Of a stretch of 64,000 bases of DNA, positions 33,475 to 41,886 are shown in pieces (the stretch's first letter is position 1; each line of letters begins with the position of its first letter). The translations under genes and the position numbers were made by a program. The DNA lies in NCBI GenBank assembly GCA_964463165.1, contig CAYXBK010000010.1, positions 62,001 through 126,000 of the forward strand, written 5' to 3'. The DNA comes from UBA7236 sp964463165 (lineage in GTDB: Bacteria > Bacteroidota > Bacteroidia > Chitinophagales > BACL12). The notes beneath the pieces were generated by a model, which was given only the letters and a program-made list of their open reading frames with translations, was not told the DNA's origin and ran no database searches.

Positions 33475-34002
33475 TCATACTTTACTTATATGTTGCGGCG
33501 GGACAGAAATGATCAATACCTGATTGATTACCTGCAGGCGCATAATAAATTGTTTTTCATTTCGTATTTCAATCAGTTCTCCTTCGCAATCTTTTAAAGG
33601 TCCGAAATTGATTTTTACCCGCTCACCTGTTTTGAAATAATCTGGTTCTGATGAAATATGCAGCCCCGTTTCAATAAATTTCTGAATTGCATTGACCTGT
33701 TCTTCTTTTACCATTGCATATTTGCCTTCTGATTTTACGAAATCCACTACACCTTCCGTCATTTTCACCAAAGCAAATTCATCAGGATGTGTAAATAAAA
33801 AAAGATATCCGTTGAAAAGCGGGGCATGCACCGTTTTTTTTCTGTCGCTCCACTGGCGAACGGTTTTGATCAAAGGAAGAAATACTTCGATTTTATTTTT
33901 TTGCAAACGTTCGGTAACTTTTTTTTCAGAACGGGATTTTACATACAGCACATACCATTTTTTTTCGGCGGGATATTTCAACAATGCTGCATTTTGTTTC
34001 AT
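33475..34002 (-). CDS. NusG-like transcription antiterminator (UpxY family)
   Basis: A 175-residue NusG paralogue. The NGN domain at the N-terminus begins KKWYVLYVKSRSEKKVTERL, with the aromatic residues that contact RNA polymerase, and continues LPLIKTVRQWSDRKK and PLFNGYLFLF. A KOW motif follows at RVKINFGPLKDCEGELIEI. In Bacteroides, UpxY proteins are encoded by the first gene of a capsule operon and prevent premature termination in its leader. Here the gene is last in a three-gene operon with two nucleotide-sugar genes, 6 bp after the dehydrogenase, so it may serve this or another locus, such as the large one at 9-22,621. Confidence 0.87.
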   Translation of the reverse strand: MKQNAALLKYPAEKKWYVLYVKSRSEKKVTERLQKNKIEVFLPLIKTVRQWSDRKKTVHAPLFNGYLFLFTHPDEFALVKMTEGVVDFVKSEGKYAMVKEEQVNAIQKFIETGLHISSEPDYFKTGERVKINFGPLKDCEGELIEIRNEKQFIMRLQVINQVLIISVPPQHISKV

Positions 34003-34008
34003 AAGCCA

Positions 34009-35037
34009 TCACTTATTGATCAATGCATCCGGCCGTAAGGCATAAATTCTTTCAATTGCATCCACCACCTGCATGCCCTCCGTTGCAGTTGTTGCAATAG
34101 GTGCTTTATCCCGCAACACATCTATTACATTCTGAATAATAAAATGATGATTTGCGGCAGATCCCTTGTAATTTCCATAATCATTAGCCGCATTGGTGGG
34201 TGGTAATTCCGGCAGGATATAATTTTCAATTGAGCAATATTCTATTTCATTCATGTATTGTCCGCCGATCTTTACTGTTCCCTTTTCTGCAATGATGGTG
34301 AGGCTGCTTTCGTAATTTTTTTCAGCAATTGCAGTTGAATAATTCAGATTTCCCATTGCGCCGTTTCCAAATTTAAATAAAACAGAACCCGTGTCTTCGA
34401 AATCTGTAAGATCGTGATGCGATACATCTGCAAATTGCGCCTGAATATGATTTATATTTCCAAACAACCAGATGAGTGTATCGATAAAATGCGAAAACTG
34501 CGTGAATAAAGTACCGCCATCCAGATCAGCTGATCCATGCCATGTTTCCCTGTCGTAATACCTTGCATCGCGGTTCCAGAAACAATTTACCTGCACAAAA
34601 TAAATTACACCGAGAAGCCGGGTTTCAATAATATTTTTGATCCATGCCGATGGAGGCGAGAAGCGATTCTGCATCACACAAAATACTTTTTTATTTTTTT
34701 TCTCGGCGAGAGAAATTATTTTTTCACAGTCTGATTTTTTTAATGCCATTGGTTTTTCAATCACCACATGTTGTCCGTTCATCAAAACATCCATTGCATG
34801 TTGTGCATGCAAACCGTTCGGCGTACAAATACACACAACATCAATTTCAAGATCCGACCGCAGTAAATTATAAATTGTCGGGAAAAAAGGAACATCATAT
34901 TGTTCGATATTTAATTCATCGGGCGGCATGATATCGCATAATGCAATTAATTCTGCATCCTGATTCTGACTGATCATTTCGGCATGACGTTTACCGATAT
35001 GCCCGCAACCTACAACAGCGAATTTTATTTTATTCAT
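34009..35037 (-). CDS. Gfo/Idh/MocA dehydrogenase, WlbA/WbpB-like
   Basis: A 342-residue NAD-dependent sugar dehydrogenase. The Rossmann motif is KFAVVGCGHIGKRHAEM, followed by VCICTPNGLHAQHA and VVIEKPMAL, where the EKP lysine is catalytic, and LDGGTLFTQFSHFIDTLIWLFG with the active-site histidine. The pattern, especially the FSHFIDTL region, resembles WlbA/WbpB, which oxidises C3 of UDP-GlcNAc uronic acid ahead of amination. The next gene upstream encodes a WlbB/WbpD-like acetyltransferase, in support. The aminotransferase (WlbC/WbpE) and UDP-GlcNAc 6-dehydrogenase are missing nearby. Substrate is an inference from this pairing. Confidence 0.84.
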   Translation of the reverse strand: MNKIKFAVVGCGHIGKRHAEMISQNQDAELIALCDIMPPDELNIEQYDVPFFPTIYNLLRSDLEIDVVCICTPNGLHAQHAMDVLMNGQHVVIEKPMALKKSDCEKIISLAEKKNKKVFCVMQNRFSPPSAWIKNIIETRLLGVIYFVQVNCFWNRDARYYDRETWHGSADLDGGTLFTQFSHFIDTLIWLFGNINHIQAQFADVSHHDLTDFEDTGSVLFKFGNGAMGNLNYSTAIAEKNYESSLTIIAEKGTVKIGGQYMNEIEYCSIENYILPELPPTNAANDYGNYKGSAANHHFIIQNVIDVLRDKAPIATTATEGMQVVDAIERIYALRPDALINK

Positions 35038-35056
35038 GTATTTCAGATGGAAAAAT

Positions 35057-35635
35057 TCAGGCTTTTACAACCTGATCTTGTTGCAATAAATATTGTTCAC
35101 CGGTTTCCTTGCAAATTGCAGTGGCTGTGTCGTCGAAAATAAGTTTTGATCCGTGTTCACTCATCCATCCGGTTTGCACGGCCGGATTTCCAACTACAAG
35201 TGCATAATCTTTCACCGGTTTTGTAACAACCGAACCTGCACCGATAAATGCATACCGGCCGATCTCCACACCGCACAATATCGTGGCATTTGCACCGATC
35301 GAAGCACCTTTTTTTACAATGGTTTTTTGGTAGGCATTTTTTCTTTCAACCGCACTGCGTGGATTTATCACATTTGTAAATACAACAGAGGGGCCGATAA
35401 AAACATCATCTTCACAAATAACACCTTCATAAACGGAAACATTGTTCTGCACTTTTACATGATTGCCAAGCACTACATTATTTGCAATGAAAACATTTTG
35501 GCCGATCGTGCAGTTTTCACCCACGATGCAGCCATGCATGAGATGCGAAAAATGCCAGATTTTCGTACCGTTGCCGATGCGTGCTCCGTTGTCCACCACT
35601 GCAGTTTCATGAATAAAATATTGCTTACCCGGCAT
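35057..35635 (-). CDS. Beta-helix acetyltransferase, WlbB/WbpD-like
   Basis: A 192-residue hexapeptide-repeat acetyltransferase. It starts FIHETAVVDNGARIGNGT, with WHFSHLMHG and then a run of repeats to residue about 145; NVINPRSAVERKNAYQKT is the acceptor loop that is characteristic of WlbB/WbpD enzymes, and VVGNPAVQTGWMSEHG closes the helix. WlbB N-acetylates the 3-amino group of UDP-2-acetamido-3-amino-glucuronate to make a UDP-GlcNAc(3NAc)A building block of LPS. It is the first gene of the three-gene operon, with an exact -7 box 18 bases upstream. Confidence 0.88.
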   Translation of the reverse strand: MPGKQYFIHETAVVDNGARIGNGTKIWHFSHLMHGCIVGENCTIGQNVFIANNVVLGNHVKVQNNVSVYEGVICEDDVFIGPSVVFTNVINPRSAVERKNAYQKTIVKKGASIGANATILCGVEIGRYAFIGAGSVVTKPVKDYALVVGNPAVQTGWMSEHGSKLIFDDTATAICKETGEQYLLQQDQVVKA

Positions 35636-35653
35636 ACCCTGATTTTATCCTTG

Positions 35654-35661
35654 CAAATATA
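35654..35661 (-). promoter_or_regulatory. -7 promoter box for the WlbB-like operon
   Basis: TATATTTG on the minus strand, an exact TAnnTTTG match, 18 bases before the start codon at 35635. No clear -33 TTTG is seen at the usual distance. Confidence 0.5.
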
Positions 35662-35695
35662 AGTGATAAACGAGAAGCGTTATCTTCGCACCTGC

Positions 35696-37174
35696 ATGTC
35701 GAAAGCCTCGCAAATAACCATATTTACTGCATTTCTCAGCATCCTGTTGGCGAGTTCATGCAAATACAATTTTGAAGGTGAAGTAACGGCAAACGGGGCA
35801 CCCGAAACATTTACAATTATTGATACGATCATCCGGTTTGGCGATGACCGCCTCGAATCGGAAGTTGCATTGAGCTGGTGGGGAGATGATGCGGATGGAT
35901 TTGTAACAGGTTATGAATTTACTTTCGACCAAATTATCACCGAATCAACTTTGTGGATCTATACCGATGCGCAGGACAGCACATTTATCCTTGCCCCGCC
36001 TGTTGGTGAAGATTCTGCAGATTTTGTTTTTCATATCCGGGCCATCGACAACCAGGGATCAGCAGATCCGAGCCCGGCTATGCTGATCATACCGGTTAAA
36101 AATTCACCGCCTTCAATTCTGATCATACCTGGCTTGAATAATCCGGTAAAATCTTTCCCGGTGCTGAAATATTACTGGCAGGGATCTGACCCCGATGGCG
36201 AAGCAAACCTGCTCCATTATGAATTGTTTTTTAATGACACAACTGCCGTTCCCTTAATTTTGGATAAAACCGTGAGCTCTGCAATTTTTGAAGCAGAAGA
36301 TGCAGGGGCAGATGCTTTTATTTGTCGCGTGTACCCAAATGCATCTGAAATTGCGAACACTGAAACCATCAGCGGTATGCAGGCAAATGCATGGAATAAA
36401 TTATATGTAAGGGCAGTGGATCAAAGCAATGCAAAAAGCGAATTTGCAGTAGCCGATTCTGTATTTGTAAAAAAAGTAAGCAGTTCTATTTTGCTGGTGG
36501 ATGGTTATACTTCAACAACAAATGAAAATTTTTATGCGACGCATCTCATCAATAATGGATTTTCCGTTTTTGATACAATTCAGATTTTTGAAACGGTGAG
36601 CGGTGATTATACACAGCAGTCTGCCGATAATCTGACGCAGGAAAAAGTTTTTGATTTATTTGACCTCATCGTCTGGTTCAGCAATGATGCCGGAAATTCA
36701 TTTTCACTTGCACAAAAAACAACAGAATCGTTTTTCAATTCCGGCGGTAAAATGCTGATGAGTGTTTATATATCATCCACTTTTGACCCGCTTTCCAATT
36801 TTCTTGATTTTACACCCATCAGTTCTCTTGTAGATCCGGTTGATACGACCCTGATCCTTGATCTCGGGGCGCAGCTGATTCCGGCCGGAGGCAGTTATCC
36901 CGTTCTGCAGGGCACATCGATCGTCAGTATTGTAAAACCGATCAATCTGCAGATCGGTGCAAGCCCGCTTTATGATGCAAATCTCACTGCCAAAGATGAA
37001 GTAACACTCAGTTTTACTCCATGGACAGGAAATGCAACTGTAATGGCGAAAAAATATGATATCGCCGGAAACACAAATTTTGTGATCTCAACACTGGAAT
37101 TGCATAAGCTTGACGGACTGATGAATATGGACAATTTATTTCAAACAATTCTTACGGATGAATTCGGTTTTTGA
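35696..37174 (+). CDS. Secreted lipoprotein with fibronectin-like domains
   Basis: A 492-residue lipoprotein from the ATG at 35696; an earlier start (35663) would place eleven residues before the signal peptide. The signal ends at LLASSC, giving an N-terminal lipid-bearing cysteine. The mature part begins with two beta-sandwich domains of fibronectin type III or cadherin style: SWWGDDADGFVTGYEF and YYWQGSDPDGEANLLHYEL are clearly repeated versions of the same strand. The C-terminal 230 residues look like an alpha/beta (flavodoxin-like) domain with SILLVDGYTS and LIVWFSNDAG. It is probably on the outer membrane or surface; the function is unknown. Its end overlaps purN by 17 bp. Confidence 0.7.
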   Translation: MSKASQITIFTAFLSILLASSCKYNFEGEVTANGAPETFTIIDTIIRFGDDRLESEVALSWWGDDADGFVTGYEFTFDQIITESTLWIYTDAQDSTFILAPPVGEDSADFVFHIRAIDNQGSADPSPAMLIIPVKNSPPSILIIPGLNNPVKSFPVLKYYWQGSDPDGEANLLHYELFFNDTTAVPLILDKTVSSAIFEAEDAGADAFICRVYPNASEIANTETISGMQANAWNKLYVRAVDQSNAKSEFAVADSVFVKKVSSSILLVDGYTSTTNENFYATHLINNGFSVFDTIQIFETVSGDYTQQSADNLTQEKVFDLFDLIVWFSNDAGNSFSLAQKTTESFFNSGGKMLMSVYISSTFDPLSNFLDFTPISSLVDPVDTTLILDLGAQLIPAGGSYPVLQGTSIVSIVKPINLQIGASPLYDANLTAKDEVTLSFTPWTGNATVMAKKYDIAGNTNFVISTLELHKLDGLMNMDNLFQTILTDEFGF

Positions 37175-37769
37175 AAAATCTCCGAATAAAAAATTTGCAG
37201 TAACCATATTTGCTTCCGGTGCTGGAACCAATGCTGAAAACTGCATGAAATATTTTCAGCAGCATCCCTTCATATTCGTTAACTATATTATCTCCAATAA
37301 TCCTGCGGCAGCAGTACTTGAAAAAGCAAAAAAATATCGTGTGCCTGTAAAGGTGATACCAAAACAGGAATGGGCTGAAACAGGAAAGATCATTGATTTT
37401 CTCCGTGAACAATCTACTGACCTGATAGTACTTGCCGGTTATCTGGCATTGCTTCCGCCTACGCTGGTAAAGGCTTTCAGCGGAAGGATCCTGAATCTCC
37501 ACCCTGCATTGCTCCCTAAATTCGGCGGTAAAGGTATGTACGGATCAAAAGTGCACATGGCGGTTTTAGAGCAGAAAGAAACAGAAACGGGTATAACGAT
37601 CCACGAAGTGAATGAAGAATATGATAAAGGTAAAATCCTGTTTCAAAAAAAAATTAAAATCAATTCAGATGACACCGTTTCTTCGATTGAAAAAAAAATA
37701 AGAGAGCTTGAATTTTATTACTTACCGAGAACCATTGAATCAATTTTATTGGATCAGCCGGTTAAATAA
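37158..37769 (+). CDS. purN: Phosphoribosylglycinamide formyltransferase
   Basis: PurN transfers a formyl group from 10-formyltetrahydrofolate to glycinamide ribonucleotide in purine synthesis. The protein has 203 residues. It shows FASGAGTNAENCM (phosphate-binding start), IVLAGYLALLP, and ILNLHPALLPKFGGKGMYG with the active-site asparagine and histidine, plus the late aspartate in EEYDKGKI. It is close to the usual PurN length. Only 84 bases separate it from purH, which carries out the last two steps. The start overlaps the preceding lipoprotein gene, an odd pairing for a purine gene. Confidence 0.94.
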   Translation: MNSVFEKSPNKKFAVTIFASGAGTNAENCMKYFQQHPFIFVNYIISNNPAAAVLEKAKKYRVPVKVIPKQEWAETGKIIDFLREQSTDLIVLAGYLALLPPTLVKAFSGRILNLHPALLPKFGGKGMYGSKVHMAVLEQKETETGITIHEVNEEYDKGKILFQKKIKINSDDTVSSIEKKIRELEFYYLPRTIESILLDQPVK

Positions 37770-37821
37770 AATTATTTTTCTTTTTAGCTCTTATTTCAAT
37801 TAAAATCTCCATTGCTTCATC

Positions 37822-37829
37822 TAATTTTG
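37822..37829 (+). promoter_or_regulatory. -7 promoter box upstream of purH
   Basis: TAATTTTG is an exact TAnnTTTG match, 24 bases before the chosen purH ATG at 37854. No clear -33 element is seen, so purH may also be read from upstream. Confidence 0.4.
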
Positions 37830-37853
37830 TAATTCATTTTTTAATTGTTTTTC

Positions 37854-39389
37854 ATGCAACTTCCGGTTACCATCAAATCTGCATTAATTTCTGTTTATTA
37901 TAAAGATCAGCTGGAACCCCTGATTCGCAAATTGGATGCATTAGGTGTTACAATTTATTCAACCGGCGGCACAGGAAAATTTATTGCCGATCTGGGTATG
38001 CAGGTGGAAATGGTTGAGGATCTTACAAGCTACCCGTCGATCCTGGGCGGAAGGGTAAAAACCCTGCATCCCAAGGTTTTTGGCGGAATTCTCGCCCGCC
38101 GCGATATGCAGGAAGATACCCTTCAGCTGGACCAGTTCGGCATCCCGCCGATCGATCTGGTTATTGTAGATCTCTATCCATTTGAAGAAACTGTTCAGGC
38201 AACCGATGATGAACCGGCAATTATTGAAAAAATAGATATCGGTGGTGTTTCACTTATCAGAGCAGCTGCAAAGAATTTTAAAGATGTTGTAATTATCTCT
38301 TCAAAAAATGAATATGCCGAATTGCTTGCATTTTTAGAAACACAAAGTGGTGAAACAACTCTTTCTCAAAGAAAATATTTTGCAAAGAAAGCTTTTGAAG
38401 TAACTGCTCATTATGACCAGGCGATTTATACCTATTTCAATCATAATGAAAATTTCCATTTTGGATTTGCTCCGAAAATTGAAATGCGCTATGGAGAAAA
38501 TCCACATCAACAGGCTGCATTTTTCGGCAAGCTTAATTCCGTGTTCGATAAATTGCACGGAAAGGAAATTTCCTATAATAATCTGGTGGACATTGAATCA
38601 TGTGTTTACCTGATGGAAGAATTCAAATCTGAAACCGCAGCCGGGCATGCCGTATTTGCGATCATCAAGCATACTAACGCCTGCGGGCTGGCTGTGGCGG
38701 ACAGTCTGGAAAGCGCATGGGACAAAGCATTGGCAGGGGATCCTGTATCAGCTTTTGGCGGGGTTCTCATTTCAAATACCGTTGTCGACCTGCCTACGGC
38801 AAATAAAATAAATGAATTGTTTTTTGAGGTGCTGATTGCTCCCGGTTTTGATGCGGAAGCGCTGACTATTTTACAAACAAAGAAAAACAGAATATTGCTG
38901 AAGCAATTGCAATTTGATTTTCCTTCCGTGCAATTCAAGAGTTTATTAAATGGTGTAATTGTTCAGGACAGAAACACAAACTCTTCAGAAGAACAACAAT
39001 TGCAGTTTGTAACTGATAAAAAACCAGGCGCTGCACAAATCGAAGATTTATTATTTGCTGAAAAAGCAGTCAAGCATTTAAAATCAAATGGAATAGTGCT
39101 GGTGAAGCAAAAACAGTTAATTGGTTGTGGTACGGGACAAACCTCCCGTGTAGATGCATTGAATCAGGCAATTGTAAAAGCAAGAGCATTTGGTTTTGAT
39201 ATACATGGTGCTGCAATGGCAAGCGAAGCATTTTTCCCCTTCCCCGATTGTGTCGAAATCGCCTGGAATGCAGGCGTGACGGCCGTTATACAACCGGGAG
39301 GGAGTGTGCGTGATCAGGAATCAATTGCATTTTGTAATGCACACGGGCTCGCTATGGTAACAACCGGCTTGCGTCATTTTAAACATTAA
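37854..39389 (+). CDS. purH: Bifunctional AICAR formyltransferase/IMP cyclohydrolase
   Basis: PurH completes IMP synthesis: the C-terminal domain formylates AICAR and the N-terminal domain closes the ring. The ATG at 37854 gives 511 residues, the usual length; the in-frame TTG three codons earlier is less likely. The N-terminal MGS-like domain has ALISVYYKD, STGGTGKFI, GGRVKTLHPKVFGGIL and IDIGGVSLIRAAAKN. The C-terminal domain has MRYGENPHQQAAFFG, IIKHTNACGLAV with the key lysine and histidine, DPVSAFGGVLISN and FFPFPDCVEIA. All catalytic regions look intact. It acts in the cytoplasm. Confidence 0.97.
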   Translation: MQLPVTIKSALISVYYKDQLEPLIRKLDALGVTIYSTGGTGKFIADLGMQVEMVEDLTSYPSILGGRVKTLHPKVFGGILARRDMQEDTLQLDQFGIPPIDLVIVDLYPFEETVQATDDEPAIIEKIDIGGVSLIRAAAKNFKDVVIISSKNEYAELLAFLETQSGETTLSQRKYFAKKAFEVTAHYDQAIYTYFNHNENFHFGFAPKIEMRYGENPHQQAAFFGKLNSVFDKLHGKEISYNNLVDIESCVYLMEEFKSETAAGHAVFAIIKHTNACGLAVADSLESAWDKALAGDPVSAFGGVLISNTVVDLPTANKINELFFEVLIAPGFDAEALTILQTKKNRILLKQLQFDFPSVQFKSLLNGVIVQDRNTNSSEEQQLQFVTDKKPGAAQIEDLLFAEKAVKHLKSNGIVLVKQKQLIGCGTGQTSRVDALNQAIVKARAFGFDIHGAAMASEAFFPFPDCVEIAWNAGVTAVIQPGGSVRDQESIAFCNAHGLAMVTTGLRHFKH

Positions 39390-39503
39390 TCATCAATTGA
39401 TCTGTTGCAGTTATGCAGACGAATTAATTATAAATCTGCTGGAACCTGAAACAGATACTCGAAACATATTAAATTTTATTAGTTTTAAAACTTAAACGAA
39501 ATC

Positions 39504-40529
39504 ATGGGATTATTCAATTTTCTGACACAGGAAATCGCTATAGACCTCGGCACAGCAAACACACTTATTATTGCACATGATAAGGTGATGGTTGATGAGC
39601 CTTCAATAGTTGCGATAGATCGCAAATCTGAAAAAGTGATTGCTGTTGGAAAACGTGCGATGCAGATGCATGAAAAAACGCATGAAAATATTAAAACGAT
39701 CAGGCCATTAAAAGATGGTGTGATTGCAGATTTTCAGGCGGCAGAAGCAATGATCCGCGGCATGATCAGCATGATATTTCCTAAAAACAAATTATTCAAA
39801 CCATCTCTTGTGATGGTGATATGTATTCCATCCGGAATTACCGAAGTGGAAAAAAGAGCCGTGAAAGATTCTGCTGAACAGGCAGGTGCCCGCGAAGCGT
39901 ATATGATACATGAGCCGATGGCCGCTGCACTCGGTATCGGTTTGGATGTGCAGGAGCCGGTGGGAAATATGATCATCGATATCGGCGGGGGAACCACTGA
40001 AATTGCGGTGGTTGCCTTATCAGGGATTGTGTGCGACCAGAGTATTCGTGTAGCCGGTGATGAGTTCACTGCAGATATTGTTGATTATATGCGCAGGCAG
40101 CATAATTTATTAATTGGTGAACGCACAGCGGAGGCTATCAAAATAAATGTCGGATCTGCACTCGTTGAATTGGATGAAGCACCTGAAGATTATCAGGTAA
40201 GCGGCCGCGATTTAATGACGGGTATTCCGAAACAATTAATTGTTACATATTCTGAAATTGCACATTGTCTTGATAAATCCATTTCAAAAGTGGAAGAAGC
40301 AATTTTGAAAGCATTGGAAACAACACCACCGGAATTAGCTTCCGATATTCAGCGCAATGGAATTTATTTAACCGGTGGCGGTGCATTGCTCCGCGGACTG
40401 GATAAACGTATTTCAATTAAAACAAAACTCCAGGTGCATATTGCGGATGATCCATTACGTGCAGTTGTAAGAGGAACCGGTATTGCATTGAAGAACCGTG
40501 AACAGTATGCAGCATTGTTATTATCCTAA
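39504..40529 (+). CDS. mreB: Rod shape-determining protein MreB
   Basis: A 341-residue bacterial actin. Motifs for nucleotide binding are all in place: IAIDLGTANTLI (phosphate 1), DIGGGTTEIAVV (phosphate 2) and YLTGGGALLRGLDK (adenosine), with IHEPMAAALGIG between. MreB forms membrane-bound filaments that direct the elongation machinery of the cell wall, so the organism is probably rod-shaped. It is the first gene of a five-gene operon; a near-match to the -7 box (TAAATTTT, 39470-39477) lies 26 bases upstream of the ATG. Confidence 0.97.
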   Translation: MGLFNFLTQEIAIDLGTANTLIIAHDKVMVDEPSIVAIDRKSEKVIAVGKRAMQMHEKTHENIKTIRPLKDGVIADFQAAEAMIRGMISMIFPKNKLFKPSLVMVICIPSGITEVEKRAVKDSAEQAGAREAYMIHEPMAAALGIGLDVQEPVGNMIIDIGGGTTEIAVVALSGIVCDQSIRVAGDEFTADIVDYMRRQHNLLIGERTAEAIKINVGSALVELDEAPEDYQVSGRDLMTGIPKQLIVTYSEIAHCLDKSISKVEEAILKALETTPPELASDIQRNGIYLTGGGALLRGLDKRISIKTKLQVHIADDPLRAVVRGTGIALKNREQYAALLLS

Positions 40530-40541
40530 TAAGCGGTTCAC

Positions 40542-41378
40542 ATGCGTAGTTTCATTCAGTTTCTTATCCGTAATTATGCAATAATTATTTTTCTTCTTCT
40601 GGAAGCAGTTTCATTCTATTTTGTTTTCACTTACAATAAATTTCAGCATACATATTTTGTAAATACGGCAGGCGATTTATCCGGGAATGTGCTGAACCGC
40701 TATCATAATTTCAAATCTTATTTCTCACTCGATGAAGTGAACGATAGTCTGATAAATGAAAATGCAAGGTTGCGTGCGCAACTCGAAGAATCAATGATCA
40801 TTGATTCTTCCAGATCATATACAATGCGTGATTCTTCCGGCAAACAATTATACACGTATATTCCTGCCGAGGTAATCAGTAATTCTTATACCGAAGCAAA
40901 TAATTATATCACGCTGAACCGCGGTTCCAATCACGGCATTCAAAAAAACATGGGCGTAATTTCTTCAAATGGAATTGCAGGACAGGTTGTGGATGTGTCT
41001 GAAAATTTCAGTGTGGTAATGAGCGTATTGCACAGCAGATTTAAAGCATCCGTTGCAATTAAAAGAAATAATACGCAGGGCCGTTTATTATGGGATATGA
41101 AAGATCCGACAGTTATCCGGATGATTGAAGTATCGGAACAGGGATTTCCTACTTTGGGAGATACAATTTTAACAACAAGTTCATCGCGGATTTATCCGCC
41201 TGGAATTTTGGTGGGCACCATTTCCGATTTCGGTAAAGAGGCGGGAAATAATTATTATACGCTGGATATCAAATTGTCAACAGATTTCAGTTCGCTGAAA
41301 TATGTATATGTTGTAAATGACCTGATGCGCACAGAACGTGATTCAATTCAAATGAAAGTGATAAATGCCGATAATTAA
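40542..41378 (+). CDS. mreC: Rod shape-determining protein MreC
   Basis: A 278-residue periplasmic scaffold protein anchored by one N-terminal helix (about residues 10-30). A coiled-coil segment with NDSLINENARLRAQLEES follows, as in all MreC proteins, then two beta-barrel domains with YITLNRGSNHGIQKNMGVISSNGIAGQVV and DTILTTSSSRIYPPGILVGTI. MreC links MreB filaments to PBP2 and RodA. It lies 12 bp after mreB and overlaps mreD by 14 bp. The protein is close to the usual length. Confidence 0.93.
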   Translation: MRSFIQFLIRNYAIIIFLLLEAVSFYFVFTYNKFQHTYFVNTAGDLSGNVLNRYHNFKSYFSLDEVNDSLINENARLRAQLEESMIIDSSRSYTMRDSSGKQLYTYIPAEVISNSYTEANNYITLNRGSNHGIQKNMGVISSNGIAGQVVDVSENFSVVMSVLHSRFKASVAIKRNNTQGRLLWDMKDPTVIRMIEVSEQGFPTLGDTILTTSSSRIYPPGILVGTISDFGKEAGNNYYTLDIKLSTDFSSLKYVYVVNDLMRTERDSIQMKVINADN

Positions 41379-41886
41379 TTGGTTGATACGATTATTGGGA
41401 TGTATTTTACTCATCCTGTTTCAGGTGCTCGTTTTGAACGACCTGGATGCGGGACAGTTTATTCATCCTTATGTATATCCGATGTTTATTTTAATGATGC
41501 CTTTCAAAACACCCGACTGGCTGCTGATGCTGATTGCATTTGCCATTGGTATTACAATCGATACATTTTCCAACACGCCCGGCATGCACGCCGCGGCAAG
41601 TGTTTTAATTGCGTATATCAGGCCCGTTTTTGTAAAAATATATACACCGGTTACAGGTTATGAAAATATTACATCGCCTTCGATCAACCAGCTTGGGTTT
41701 GTTTGGTTCTTATTATTCAGCATCACATTGATTTTTATTCATCATTTTGTTTATTTTTTAATTCTGATTTTCTGGCCACATAATCTCGGCGACCTGTTAA
41801 TTAATATTTTACTCAGCACACTTGTATCTACCCTGCTCACGATAATTTTGGCATATCTGTTTTCATCAAGGAAAGTAAAAGCATAA
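41365..41886 (+). CDS. mreD: Rod shape-determining protein MreD
   Basis: A 173-residue membrane protein with about five helices (LLGCILLILFQVLVL at the start; a final STLVSTLLTIILAYLF). Sequence conservation in MreD is low, and here the identification rests on length, helix pattern and its place between mreC and the PBP2 gene. It contributes to the elongasome in the inner membrane. Its start overlaps mreC by 14 bp and its stop is directly followed by the PBP2 ATG. Confidence 0.86.
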   Translation: MPIINWLIRLLGCILLILFQVLVLNDLDAGQFIHPYVYPMFILMMPFKTPDWLLMLIAFAIGITIDTFSNTPGMHAAASVLIAYIRPVFVKIYTPVTGYENITSPSINQLGFVWFLLFSITLIFIHHFVYFLILIFWPHNLGDLLINILLSTLVSTLLTIILAYLFSSRKVKA

